A DNA stretch of 64,000 bases from Zea mays (GCF_902167145.1 NC_050098.1:75928207-75992206); one strand, 5' to 3'. Counted from the stretch's first letter, positions 24,442 to 36,953 are shown. The notes: a model not told the origin generated them from the sequence alone. Translations and numbers: made by a program.

Positions 24442-25125
24442 TGTTGGGGGCCTTCGGCTTTCGAAGGTCCTCAAAAACATGATTTGACAATGTTTTCCAA
24501 GTGGAATATGTGAACATGTATCTTCGGAATCAGGTTACGGGTATACAAGTGTCTGGTCAAGACGAAGCTTGAGCGGGACGAAAGGCGATCATGACGAAGG
24601 ATAAGATGATCACGAAGCTATGTGCAGAAAAGCTTCGGCATGACGGCAGAAAAGAGGAACCGACTTAAAGATGAAAAGCCAAATTAGGCCTTGAAGAATT
24701 ATTATAGAGTTATTGATAAATGTAAAGGGCATTAATGTAATTCTACACGGGCTGCGTCCCGCGCCTATAAATAGATGAACAGTACTCCCGTACTGTTCAC
24801 GCTGACTTGGCATTCGCTTTTTGCATCACGCATGTACCTTTGCTTTCCGTTAATTCGAAGGTACATTTATAATTTGTTATTACAAATTTGATAATACAAA
24901 CAAAAATGAGTTGATAATAATATCTGTATTATTATTCGTATTTCATGTATGAATTCTTTTTATCATCTATCGAGCTTACGAAGAGTTTTTTCCTTCATAA
25001 CCTTCGTCCGGAATTCGTTATATCCGAAGGGATATGATGTTTTGAAGGACGAAGGACTTTAACATTTAACACTTTTTATGTTGCCTTGTTCTTAATTCGA
25101 AGCATTTGAGAACAAGTCCCCAACA
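24442..25125 (+). repeat. Element B 3' LTR
   Basis: 684 bp, nearly identical to 3239-3923. Its U3 hairpin CCTTCG-gcttt-CGAAGG is perfect in this copy. TATAAATA is at 24766-24773. It is followed by target duplication gatgg at 25126-25130. Confidence 0.95.
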
Positions 25126-26394
25126 GATGGTAACCTGAATAACAGTCCAATAGACTCATGAGCTCCGAAGAAGCTGCTGCATCCACAAGGGAGTCTATCC
25201 TTGGCAATGGAAACTCGTTCTTTGGGCATGCCTTGTTGAGATCTGTGAAATCAATACACATTCTCCATATGCCATTAGCCTTTTTCACCATAACAATGTT
25301 GGCTAACCATTCTGGATATGTTACTTCTCTGATAACATTAGCACTGAGAAGTCTCTTTACTTCGTTCCAAGCACCTTCAGCTTTATCATCAGACATCTTC
25401 TGAAGTCTTTGCTTCCTTGGCCTGAAGGATGGATCCACATTAAGTGAATGCTCGACAACATCTCTGTTGACACCACAGAGATCGTTGGCTGACCAAGCAA
25501 AGACATCTTTGTTGTTGAATAAAAATCTTAGCAAAGTCTTCTCTTGCTCATCAGATAGCTCAGACCCCAGCAGTACCTTTTGTTCTGCTATATCTTCATA
25601 TAGAAGCATAGGCTTCGGCTGATCCGCCGAAGCAGCCTTCTCTCTTTTGTATTTATATTGATGATAAGCTTCAACTCCATCTATGTTATGGATTGCCTTT
25701 GAATCTGTCCAGTTCCCTTTAGCCCTTCTGGCAGCTTCTTGACTCCCATGGACAGCAATGAGCCCTTGTTCCTAAGGTATCTTCATGCATAAATATGCTG
25801 GATGAAGTATTGCTTCGAAGGCATTAAGTGTCCCTCGACCAATGATTGCATTATAGGGGTACTCCATGTCAACAATGTCAAAGACAACCTATTCAGTCCT
25901 TGTGTTGTGGGCGAAGCCGAAGGTCACTGGCATTGTGATTTTGCCAAGTGCTACAATCTGTCGTCCTTCGAAGCCACAAAGAGGATCTGTAGAATCATGA
26001 ATCATGTCCTCTGGTTGTTGCATCTGCTTGAAGGCCTTTGCAAATATAATGTCCGCTGCACTGCCTATATCAACCAGAACATTGTGTATTAGAAATCCCT
26101 TGATGACACAGGATATGACCATAGCATCATTGTGAGGATAGTCCTTTAGCTGAAGGTCCTCCTGGAGAAGGTAATTGGGATGTGAGACCACTTGGACCTG
26201 ACGAAGGGTCCTTGCACCCCAACATGCTGCACTCTTCTCTGCGCTTCCTTCTTCTGTTTCTTGTTGGCTAGTTCTGCACTTGAACCACCCATGATTGGGA
26301 GCACTAGCTTCATAGCCGAAGGTGCTACAACTTGGTCGCTGAATGAAGCCATCAGCTCAATTGTGGAAGTGAGTTCACCAGAGGTGGGCGCCAA
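25126..26394 (-). pseudogene. Element A pol, 5' half: protease and RT fingers; no gag
   Basis: N-terminal part of the A polyprotein. Right to left: about 60-80 residues starting almost at the PBS, with the SKWSHIPITFS-type lead-in typical just before a Tat protease. The protease follows (VDIGSAADIIF; the usual second residue of the D-[ST/G]-G-S motif is Ile here), then the RT N-half (RMCIDFTDLNKACPKN, LLDCYSGYH) up to the B insertion. A frameshift lies near 26150-26190, and more damage between 25609 and 25889 leaves no single frame. There is no Gag or zinc knuckle: only about 200 bp separate the PBS from the protease. The PBS complement is at about 26377-26394. Confidence 0.85.
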
Positions 26395-27097
26395 TGTTGG
26401 GGACTTGTTCTCAAATGCTATGAGTTAAGAACAAGGCAACACAAAATGTTAATGGTCAAATTCCTTTGTCCTTCGAAGCATTATCTCCCATAGGAAATAA
26501 TGATCTTCAGACGAAGGTCATGAAGGGCGTACCTTCATCATCGCAGCATTTATTAATGAAAGGAGAAGCATATGATACATGAGAAATAACATGAATAATC
26601 ATATGACATCCTTAATATATCTTTTTTTATATTATCATAAATAAACATGGTCAATATTGAATTACATTTGTACCTTCGGCTTGACAGAAGGCAAAAGTCC
26701 AAGCGTGACACACGAGTGAATACAAGTCATCGTGAACAGTACGGGGGTACTGTTCACCTATTTATAGGCACGGGACGCAGCCTGGTTAAAATTACATTTA
26801 TGTCCTTGATGACTAGTTACAATCATGACACAAATTATCATGGACTGATTAGTCTTTTCCTCTTTAAGTCGGTGCAGCCCTTCGTCTCAAGGCATGTCAC
26901 TATGCCGAAGCTCCCTAGATCGTAGGTTTGACGTGTACCTTCGCGCTGTGTTTGCTTATATGCCGATCTTTCAAAGGTGTTTCTGCTTAAAGGACCTTCG
27001 GCGAAGAAGCAGACCCCCAATAGGTCCTTTTATATTAGAAAAAAGCACTTTGGGTACCCAAACACAAGTCTTTGGACTCTTGTGTTTGCCCCCAACA
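26395..27097 (-). repeat. Element A 5' LTR
   Basis: 703 bp. On the minus strand it starts TGTTGGGGGC and ends CCCCAACA beside the PBS. The TATA box (tatttata on plus) is at 26759-26766. The U3 start holds a perfect 10-bp hairpin, CAAACACAAG (27059-27068) with CTTGTGTTTG (27079-27088). Compared with element C's LTR it has about 95 bp more at the U3 end. The matching 3' LTR would lie left of the window. It inserted in the gag of element G; the 5 bp after it are tattt. Confidence 0.88.
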
Positions 27098-29387
27098 TAT
27101 TTGGCAACTACTTTGCCTGATTTGTTAGTGAGCACATAAGAATCATCAAAGGTTTTAAATGAAATGTTATGCTCATTTGATGCATTAGGAATTTACTTTT
27201 TAGGCATTTTAGTGTGAGTGGAATGCCTAGAACTAGAAGCCTCATTCTTATACATAAAAGCATGATGAAAATTAGTGTGAGGTTTCCTAGCATGAATTTT
27301 CCTAATTTTATGCTCAGGATAGTTTGCAGGATATAAAATGTAGCCCTCACTATCCTGAACCATGGGAGCCTTACCCTTAACAAAATTAGACAATTTCTTA
27401 TGGGCATTAAGCTTGACATTGGATTGAATCCCTTGTTGGAACCCAATGCCATCCTTAATGGCAGGGTGTCTCCCATTATAGAGCATGCTTCTAGCAAATT
27501 TAAACTTTTCATTTTCAAGTTCATGCTCAGCAATTTTAGCATTTAATGTAGCTATGTGATCATTTTGTTGTTTAATCATAGCAATGTGATCATCAATAGC
27601 TTCAACATTTATGTCTCTGCATCTAGTGCAAATAGTAACATTCTCAACAGAAGATGTAGACGGTTTGCAAATATTCAATTCATCAATCTTAGCATTTAGA
27701 CTAGCATTCTCATCTCTAAGACATGAAATTGAATCATTGCAAATGCTAAGCTCCTTAGACAAATTTTCACATTTTTCTACTTCTAGAGCATAAGCATTTT
27801 TCAACTTAACAAATTTTTTATTTTCTTTAACGAGCAAGTCCTCTTGCCATTCCAAGAGATCATCCTTCTCGTTAATGGTTTCAATTAATTCATTCAATTT
27901 CTTCTTTTGGTCCATGGTAAGGTTGGCAAAGAGAGAAACTAAATCATCTTCATTATCACTAGAACTACCCTCATCACTAGATGTAGTATATTTGGGGTAC
28001 TTCTAGACTGTACCTTCTTCCTTTTGCCATCCTTTGCCATGAGACACTTGTGGCCGACGTTGGGGAAGAGTAGGCCCTTGTTGACGGTGATGTTGGCGGC
28101 GTCCTCGTCGAAGGAGGAGTCGGTGGAGCTCTCTTCGGAGTCCCATTCGCGCCCCATGTGTGCCTCTCCGCCCTTCTTCGTGTAGTATCTCTTCTTTTCC
28201 TTCTTCTTCCCCTTCTTGTCTTCGTCCCTGTCACTTTCACTAGAATATGGACATTTAGCGATAAAGTGACCGGACTTACCACACCGGTAGCAGACCCTTT
28301 TGGAGCGGGGCTTGTAGTCCGTCCCCCTCCTTTGCTTGAGGATTTGGCGAAAGCTCTTGATGATGAGCGCCATCTCCTCGTTGTCGAGCTTGGAGGCGTC
28401 GATTGGAAGCCTACTTGGTGTAGACTCCTCCTTCTTTTCTTCTGTTTCTTTGAATGCAACGGGTTGCACCTCGGGTGTAGAGGTGGCGCCTTGCTCCAAG
28501 TTGACAATATGTTTGGAGTCTTCGATCATAAGTTCAAAGCTCACAAACTTGTCAATTACTTCCTCAGGAGACATCTGTTTATATCTAGGGTCTCTACGGA
28601 TTAGTTGCACTTAAGTGGGATTACGAAAAACAAGTGAACTAAGAATAACCTTGGCCATCTCATGGTCATCCCACTTGGTGCTCCCGAGGTTGCGCACTTG
28701 GTTCACCATTGTCTTGAACCGGTTGTACATGGCTTGCAGCTCTTCCCCTTTGTTGAGGACGAATCGACCGAGTTCTCCCTCGATCGTCTCGCGCTTGCTG
28801 ATCTTGGTCACCTCGTCCCCTTTGTGTGCTGTTTTGAGGACGTCCCAAATTTCTTTGTCATTCTTCAACCCTTGCACCTTATCATACTCCTCTCGACACA
28901 AGGAGGCGAGTAGTATAGAAGTTGCTTGGGAGTTGAAGTGCCTAATTTGTGGTGCGTATGCTCCAAACTCAACAATATACCAAATACTTTCGTGGAGTGA
29001 GGTTAGATGGTGCCTAATTTTATCACTCCACATGTAATAGTTCTCACCATCAAAATATAGTGGTTTGCCTAAGGGAACAGAAAGTAAAGGAGTGCGCTTG
29101 GAAATACGGGGATAGTGTAGGGGCATCTTACTATACTCCTTGCACTCATGGCGCTTAGAAGTAGTGGACGACTCGATGCCGGACGTGGAGGGTGATGAAG
29201 AGTCGGTCTCGTAGTAGACCACCTTCTTCATTTTCTTCTTCTTCTTGTCACCCCTCCGATGTGACTTGATGGAGGAAGAGGATTCCTCCTTATACTTGTT
29301 GTCGGACTCCCTTGAGAGAGTCTTCCCCGAGCCCGCGGGTTTGTCGCCAGTCACGATCTCCCTCTTGGCGTGATCTCTAGACATCAC
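27098..29387 (-). pseudogene. Element G (Sirevirus) gag
   Basis: Ty1/copia Sirevirus Gag, the structural precursor of the virus-like particle. ATG is at 29385-29387; a basic/acidic N-terminus is followed by the UBN2-type gag domain (LGKPLYFDGENYYMW to about 28640), a CCHC knuckle (CYRCGKSGHFIAKC, near 28250-28295) and a long coiled-coil C-terminal part (27915-27500). An in-frame TAA at 28611-28613 and a frameshift near 28000 break it. A stop at 27193-27195 follows, and the sequence ends at the LTR of element A, so pol is off the window. It is related to, but clearly different from, the Gag of element K. Confidence 0.88.
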
Positions 29388-29433
29388 TTCAGGTTGGTTA
29401 GACTCTTAATGAAGCACTGGCTCTAATACCAAT

Positions 29434-30691
29434 TGAAAGCCGCCTAGAGGGGGGGTGAATAGGCGAAACCTGAATTTTATAAACTTAAACACACACTAAG
29501 GCCGGGGATTAGCGTTAGAATTAAATTCAAGTCCAAAAGATTGTTTTTTTGCTAAGAGTTGCTCAAAGGAAGCGGATGACATATGGGAGCGAACTCAAAT
29601 CAATACTAGCAGGGAAACGTTAGAGAGTGGAAAGAGGGCAAATAAATCAAGCGAGAATCAAAGCGTGTAGACACGGTGATTTGTTTTACCGAGGTTCAGT
29701 TCCAAAGAACCTAGTCCCCGTTGAGGAGGCCACCAAGGCCGGGTCTATTTTAACCCTTTCCCTCTCTCTCAAACGGTCACTTAGACCGAGTGAGCCTTCT
29801 CCTTAATCACACGGGCCACTAAGACCCCGCAAGGACCACCACACACATGGTGTCTCTTGCTTAGCTTTACAAGCACTTAGAAAAAGAGTGAGGAAGGAAG
29901 AAAGGCAATCCAAGCGACAAGAGCGCAAATGAACACAAAAACTCTCTCTCTCAAGTCACTAAGTGGTTGAGATGAATTTGGGACTTGGAGAGGATTTGAT
30001 CTTTGGAATTGTGTCTTGGAGTGAATGTAATAGCTCTTGTGTTGAATGTGAACTTCTGAAAACTTGGATGTCAATGAATGAGGTGGTTGGGGGGTATTTA
30101 TAGCCCCCAACTACTTCCTAGCCGTTGGCAAAGGCTGCTGGCGACAGGCGCACCGGACAGTCCGGTGTGTGCCACGTCAGCGCATCCGTTAGGGTTCGGA
30201 GCAGTTGATCGTTGGAGGTGTTTGTCTTTTTGTTGCAACGGACAGTCTGGTGCCACACCGGACATTCTGGTGACCTCTGACTTCTATGCTCTGACTTCTG
30301 TCGCGGCACTGTTCCGCACTATAGCGTTTTGCAATCGATCGTTGGCGTGCAAGGAGCCGTTGCTCCGCTGGCTCACCGGACAGTCTGGCGGCACACTGGA
30401 CAGTCCAATGAATTATAGCGGAGCGCGCCTCTGAATTCCTGAGAGTGGCTTGTTTGAAGGGCACCTGGCCTGGTGCACCGGACAGTGTCGTGTGCGCCAA
30501 AACCAGCACACTCTAAGTCTTGCTCCAATCTTTGATTGAGTCCCTAATTGAATTTCTTTCTTGGTTTGTGTTGAATCTTATGCACCTGGGATAAATCACA
30601 TCTAGCCAAACTAGTTAGTCCACGTGGATTGTGTTGGTCGTCAACCACCAAAATCTATTTATAGGAAATGGTTAACCCTATTTTCCTTTCA
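29434..30691 (-). repeat. Element G 5' LTR
   Basis: 1258 bp. On the minus strand it starts TGAAAGGAAAAT and ends GGCGGCTTTCA. It is followed by the PBS TTGGTATTAGAGCC (complement at about 29419-29433). The TATA box complement is at 30095-30102. Several CCGGACAGTCCGG-like palindromes at about 30150-30490 match the palindromic repeats described for Sirevirus LTRs. Confidence 0.85.
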
Positions 30692-33659
30692 AGAAAACAC
30701 TTAAAAATGTTCTTAAATGATGCTACCACTCTTTGGAGGATGCTCCTCTCATAAGGTAGATTGCATTTCATCTTTCATATATTACAACAATCTACATGTT
30801 CTGAATAGTTGCAACAATCCACATCTCATGGTATATTTTGATTGTTTATTAACCCTTCTTGTTAAAGGAAAATACTAATATGAAGATTAGATTCCCTACT
30901 TGGCTTAAAATGATAAACATGCATATAATCCTAATTTCTTACTCCCTTATATGCACTATTCCAATGGAATCTAATTCATGCCTTTGCAATGATTGTTCTC
31001 ATATTGATATGTTTCCAAATTATCTTGTGTTGAGAAACATCGATATGAAGGATAAAACTCCTATGTTGTTTTTAAATGCTAAATAGTGCATACTCCTATT
31101 CTGAGTTATGCATTAATTAAAAGGAATTTAGTTTATACTTTATGACTTAAATGATGTCTTATTTATCTCTCATTTTCTAGAAGTCATCATTTGTCATATA
31201 CTCCATTTGTTCCTCTAATATTTCTCTTTTAAGTGTTTTCAATAAGTTTGAACAGAAAAGGGGACAACAATAAAGGGAGACCATTTCAATGAAAAAGGAA
31301 GATGTCAAGAACAACAACACCAACCTAAGACAATAAGATCCTCGATTAATCAATGATGTCGTTGTAAGTATTCTAAAGCCTTCCTTCATTTGTATAAAAT
31401 AAGGTATAATCTCATTATTGCAAATTTACTATGCCTCGATCAAGATATACAACAGACTTCTCTCTGGATCTTCAATAAAAGTAAAAGTGCATTTGTCCAA
31501 GTTATTCAAAGTTATTCAGAAACTTTATGCACATCTTTAGGGGGAGTGTATTCTATATCTTGTATTTGTTGAGACTAATATCTTCTCTTAAGCAATCTTA
31601 TGAAGTCTCAAGATGAGAATAAGTTTCTCATGAAGTATGCTACTACATCATAATTCAATTTGGTAAACATGTATCATCTTTACTTGGGTTGTAGCTTTCA
31701 TTGTTAGAGTAGCATAATTCCAAGATTCTCCTGTTTTGAGCTTAATTGGTAAACTAGTGTATATGTTGTTCTTTTGATCTAAAATGTGTTGATCTATGAT
31801 TTGTTTATCTCTTTCCTTATGTGCAAATAGACCGAATTCAATGCTTACTTGTTATATCCATGATCATTAATAACTTTGATTGATACTCATCTTGCTTAGT
31901 GCTTCATGTACTATCAATTGACGTCTCTCTTATGTATGCACTAGATTAAAAGAATAATTTAGTATAAGTATATACAATTGGTGATTTGCTTGATATATGA
32001 TACATGATTTGTCTAAAATGATCACTAGTTGTATAGTTCTCTCTTGTGCAAAATAATGTTGTAACTTATCCTAAGCTTATGATTTAAGTGACCTCAAGAA
32101 TCTAGATATCAAGATCATAATGCTCATTTGGTGTCCTTTGCAAGATACCATACTTTCGATTGATATCTTGGTTTTGATGTCGCCATCATGACAAGAAAAG
32201 GTCAAGATCGAGGATCAAGCACAACACAAGAGAATCTCCATGTAAAGGTACAAAAAGGGTAAATAAAGAAATGTTTTATCCATAACCCTGCTTCATACCC
32301 AGTTTAACCTTTTCAAGATTATGTTCCTACTTTGATGAAATGGTGGTTCATCTTAGGGAAGTAATTTTCTTACGAAGAGCTTAAAGCTTAACCTTGTAAT
32401 GAGGATAAGCTCCTTTTGTTCCAAAAGGGGAGGTTCCTTAAGTATCTTTGAATCTTTAAGGGTAAATGCATTAAATGTTTAGTATAATGCTGTCTTAAGT
32501 GCATATTTTATCCTGAGCATCACGACTATTGACACATTGCACTCCACAATTTCTATGATATAGATATGTTCTCACTCATTGACCTAATTATGTGCAATTG
32601 GCATTTAAGGCCAAGATTTGTATTCCTCTCAATGCACATATTTAGGGGGAGCAATCTATATCACAGAATTTTAAAAAAAAAACTTAATTGATATATCTTC
32701 GATGAATTATATCTCCTTTAGTTGGTACTTGTTTTTAATTCATATTTTTTATTGTACTAAGGTTTGTGTGTTGAACTTGCATTCTCGGGCCTTACAGGCC
32801 AACGTGACTTGTTTTACAACTATTCATCACTTGTATGCACGAATTTAGGGGGAGCAATACTCTACACTTTAAATCTTTAAGACTAATGTCATTTCAAGTC
32901 TATATTATGCTTAATCTCAAATTAAAAAGGGAAATGGAGTTACGAGCAACGAAAGCACTTCCACTGCATACTCGATCGGTATCAAAGATCTCTTGCTCTA
33001 ACTCAATTGGTTTTATTATCATATCCGTGGTGAAAAGCTCACTATCAAATTGCTGAGCAATGGGAGAGCTTCCACTGCACATTTGTTCAGTATCAAACAC
33101 CCTAGCTCAAACTCATGACTCTTAAATCCCATATCCTTGTTGGTAGGGCCATCCAAAATTTACTATGTTTTTTGTGCTTAATGCCAAAGGGGAGAGATTA
33201 TTAGGGGCCAAAGCAAAAGGATTGCACCACCACCCTGTTTTTACCAAATTGGTACTCTTTCATTTGAGAAACACTCTTGACAGTTAAGAGGATAAAAAAC
33301 TTTTTATGCCAAAGGGGATAATTCTTTTACTTGGGGAAGCATTTATTTGGCCAAAACAAAAGCATTTGAGAAAGGGGGAAAGTTCTTCAAAACTTAGAAA
33401 TTCTTGTGAAAATTCACTTATTATACTTTTTGCCAAAAGCAAATGACTTTGAAAAGTTTTATCAAAAGTTTGCAAAATCAAATGTAGAGTGGTGCATATG
33501 TGGTCCAAAATGATAATCATTTTTGAAACAACTCATATTCAACTTAGAACTGCTTTAACTTAGTATCTTACAAACACTTGAAGTTTTCAAACTAGTTACA
33601 ATTCTGAATTATTCTATTTGCTTTGGTCGTGTCGGCATCAATCACCAAAAGGGGGAGAC
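30692..33659 (+). other. Element H: decayed Sirevirus 3' region
   Basis: AT-rich, with no significant ORF. Repeated polypurine tracts tttagggggag occur near 31539, 32641 and 32846, and gggggag near 33651, just before an LTR start. Such multiple PPTs downstream of pol are typical of Sireviruses; element K has the same arrangement at 62215-62876. Pol itself is not visible. The left part is cut by element G. Confidence 0.65.
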
Positions 33660-34100
33660 TGAAAGAGAAATGATCTTAAACATTTTCTATATTAGTTTTG
33701 GTGCTTGATGAGCATCAAAATCATATGGACTAACTAGCTTGCCAAGCCTATGATTTATAGATTCATAAAGATCAACTTTAGAGTCTCTAAGTTAGAAATT
33801 AGAATATGAGTTAGAAGTATTAAAAGTCTGAGTTCCATGACTTAGACTAGTTGGAAAGTAACTAGATATATTTGTCTAATTCATAGGAACACCACCAAGT
33901 GTAGTCAAATCATATTGAAGAAGATACTTTGAACTTTGATAGATGTTAGAAACTCCAGTTCTGAAAGTTACAAAGTGCGGACCGTCCGACACCAACCGCG
34001 AACCGTATGGAGAATTATGACTAGAAACTACTCAGGAACTTGTTGTTTAATGCACTTGAACTACGAACCTTATTAGTACTTGATTTCAATTCCCCTAAAG
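33660..34100 (+). repeat. Element H partial 3' LTR
   Basis: It begins TGAAAGAGAAATGATC right after a PPT and contains gcggaccgtccgac near 33977, a diverged form of the Sirevirus palindrome. The end is lost near 34100, where sequence of element F begins. The right border is uncertain. Confidence 0.6.
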
Positions 34101-34159
34101 GTATCGAAAATCAAGGCAACACAAGTTAGATGTAAATACATTCGTTTTTACGGAACCTC

Positions 34160-34456
34160 CCAAGATATTAGGCCCACCTATAGATGTCCTTGTCCCTATT
34201 TTCCCTTCTTTTTTCACCTGTTGATGAATAGCTTCTAGGTTGCTGATTTCTTGGTCTAGCTCCTCGTCTTGTGGTGTTGGGTTAGTAGCTTTCCTCTTCT
34301 GGGATTGGGCCTCCCTTAGAAGGATCCCATCTTGATTGGTGTCCAGGGGAGCAAGAATAGCCCCTAGCATCGTTGCTTCTTCGGCGACATGACGAAGGTG
34401 CTTGTAGAATTCTCTTGACGAAGGTGTCTGCTGAGTTCACCGGAGGTGGGCACCAA
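34160..34456 (-). pseudogene. Element F gag N-terminus
   Basis: PBS and start of a Tat gag. The first 55 residues or so (LAPLDTNQDGILLREAQSQK...) match the start of element B's Gag, then similarity stops near 34190. The rest of the element is missing. The PBS reads TTGGTGCCCACCTCCGG with one change from that of element B. It is a truncated fragment and cannot make a product. Confidence 0.75.
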
Positions 34457-35096
34457 TGTTGGTCACTCGTTTTCAATCACTGTACATAATCAAAAACAAG
34501 GCAACACAATATTAAGGAGAAAGATCACCTTTGTCACAAAGGAATTAACCCTTCGAGGTAACTCCTTCGATAGTGAAGGTAAATGTTAAGTGAATAAATG
34601 AATGTACAAGGAATACAGAAGAGTTCAGATATAACTCGATCAAGATATCTTCCTGATATATTCTTCTTATTTTAAATTAGGTTTACATGTGTACCTTCGG
34701 TGGTTGCAGAAATAATTACAACAAAGATGTCGTAGAGAGAGAATTACAGAGCAATTGCACTGTTCACCAAAAAGGTACTTTATGAAGGGCACTGTTCATC
34801 TATTTATAGGGAGTCATACAACATTGTACGATATTACATTTATGCCCTCATAAATTACACACAAAGTTTACAAATACCACAGGGACAACATGGTCTTTTT
34901 CCCCTAGCACCTTGGATAATACCTTCTCCTTGTAACATCTTCCTGTGTTGTTGTGACGAAGCTAACTTCGTTGCACTTCCACCGTTCTGCACCGAAGCTA
35001 TTCTGATTCCGAAGCTCCTGTAACACATGTTAATATGCTGATAACAAAGGGTTAGTCGTGTTTTTGAGGACCTTCAGAATACGAAGGCCCCCAACA
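34457..35096 (-). repeat. Element F 5' LTR
   Basis: 640 bp; on the minus strand TGTTGGGGGCC to ...CAACA. The TATA box complement is at 34801-34808. Its U3 end (CCTTCG-tattc-TGAAGG, then TCCTCAAAAACA) is like that of element B, so F is a relative of B. Confidence 0.82.
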
Positions 35097-35878
35097 AAGA
35101 TAAGCATGGGTAGATTAGAGAGAGATCATGGAAAGAGAATCCAATTATCTAACTCTATAGCACTCACCTAGTAAACTGATGCCATTGCGGACCAAGGGCC
35201 ACAACACATCCACACTCATCACAAAGAAGCAAATCAGTCATAACACAAAGACAAACAGCCCAAGCACCCATCATGAAGACACACGTTGCTACACGTTCCT
35301 TTTAACTTAATGGTAGTTTCTTTTTTTAAATGGGAAAACTATTTCTCTAGGACCACCAAAGGACGAGAAGGATAAGACATGTGAGACAGGAGAATGAGCA
35401 AAACAAAGGATGGAGCTGAAGCAAGACTTGCAAAGTGGCAAGGGAGGGGAAACAACCAAGGACGGGATAGGTAAAACAACACTCACAAACAGAAGTGTGA
35501 GAGAGGAGGATTTAAAATGTAGGAACATGATAAGCATCAAGGTAAATATTGAGAGATGACAAAGGTTGAATGTGTTAATAGACAAACACACAACAAATGG
35601 TAGATTTAAGACAAAACTCGCAAGGTGACAAAAAGGGGGAAGCAATCAAGGGTGAATTAGGTGAAGCACCATATTCAAATTGGGATGGGAAACAAGAGCC
35701 TTTAAAGGTTAGGTTCAAAGTAAGCGTCAAGGAAAGATATAGACATTACAAGGGTTAAAGGCAATAACAGACAAGGGTGTAAGAGAAGAGGTAAAGGTGT
35801 AGAAGAATCGAGGGCATGAGTACAACAAAGAATGGAGTTAATACAAGACTTGCAACTAGCAAAGATGAGGTTATGACC
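35097..35878. other. Unassigned DNA between elements F and C
   Basis: 782 bp, purine-rich on plus, with short internally similar stretches (caaggtgacaaa/gcaaggtg, aggtgaagcacc) but no ORF with recognisable content. It may be the host sequence into which C inserted or a decayed repeat. The last five bases, tgacc, would be the left target duplication of C. Confidence 0.35.
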
Positions 35879-36468
35879 TATTGGGGACTTGTTCTCAAAT
35901 GCTTCGAGTCAAGAACAAGGCAACACAAAGTATTAAATGTTAATGTCCTTCGTCCTTCGAAGCATTATTTCCCTTGGGATATAACGATCTTCGGACGAAG
36001 GTTATGAAGGACGTACCTTCATCATCACAATTATAAGATAATGAAAGACGAAACATATGAAACATGAAAGATAACATGAACAAACATATAATATCATTCA
36101 CATGTTTTCATTATATAAACTTGGATATTTAAATATGATATTTAATTACATTTATACCTTCGGCTTGACAGAAGGCAAAAATCCAAGTGTTGCGCACGAA
36201 TTAATACAGGATAGCGTGAACACTATAGGGGTACTGTTCATCTATTTATAGGCACAGGACACAGCCTGTGAGAAATTACATTCATACCCTTTACAAATGT
36301 TTACAATCATAGTACAAGCTATCTCGGGCCGATTGGTCATTTCATCTTTAAGTCGGTGCATCTGAATATGTACTCCGAAGCTCTTTGATTGATAGCTTCG
36401 GCTTTGTGTCAGTCTTCCGAAGGTGTTTCTTCTTATGGCACCTTCGGCGACGAAGCAGACCCCCAACA
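35879..36468 (-). repeat. Element C 3' LTR
   Basis: 590 bp. On the minus strand it starts TGTTGGGGGTCTGC and ends GTCCCCAATA, where the last bases are changed from the expected CAACA. The TATA box complement is at 36243-36250. Its U3 start has a hairpin CTTCG-tcgc-CGAAG. It shares most of its sequence with element A's LTR. The other LTR of C was not found, because C is fused to D at 54474. Confidence 0.85.
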
Positions 36469-36746
36469 GTAGCCCTTCACGGTGCCAGATCGTTTTTCGT
36501 AACGAGCTCGACCCGTGAAAAACTCTCTCAGGCTTCGGAATGCCGAAGGTCCGAAAAACATCTTCCCTTAGCTCGTTGCCGAGAAACGATTTAAATATTC
36601 TGAGTGAAGGGTGGTCCCACCATACAACGGGTACGCGCGATCTAGTGATTCAGCTTCTTGGGCACTATGGTCCACCGTTCAGCGAGTGCGGGTGACTGTT
36701 CAGTGGATGCGAGTGACTTGACGATTCACCTTCCCACCTGCAACAC

Positions 36747-36755
36747 TATATAAAC
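36747..36755 (+). promoter_or_regulatory. TATA box of the C antisense gene
   Basis: tatataaac, about 205 bp upstream of ATG 36954 and outside the LTR. It parallels the TATA box in front of the B antisense gene. Confidence 0.6.
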
Positions 36756-36953
36756 AGACGGGTAGTTGTGAAGTTACCACAACATTTACTACTATTGTAC
36801 TATTGTGCTGTCGAAAAATTTGACCACTGCCGAAGCTTGTTCACCGTATTCTCAATCAGAGGATCACTTTGCTCTAGCTTCGTGAGAAGAGGGAGCTTCG
36901 GCAAAGATAAAAAAATAATCAACTTCGTCAAAACTCAAGAAATTCAACATCAA

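Larger units (their letters stand above)
3239..25125 (+). mobile_element. Element B: gag-only Tat-lineage LTR retrotransposon with antisense gene
   Basis: Complete element with two LTRs of 685 and 684 bp (TGTTGGGG...CCCCAACA) and a perfect 5-bp target duplication gatgg at 3234-3238 and 25126-25130. Without the nested element J it would be about 7.4 kb. Contents in order: LTR, PBS, gag on the plus strand, tandem repeats, a three-exon gene on the minus strand, PPT, LTR. No protease, RT, RNase H or integrase was found, so it must rely on enzymes from elsewhere. It inserted into the RT of element A. The Tat assignment rests on the Gag type and on the PBS and LTR ends shared with elements A and F. 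Confidence 0.93.
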
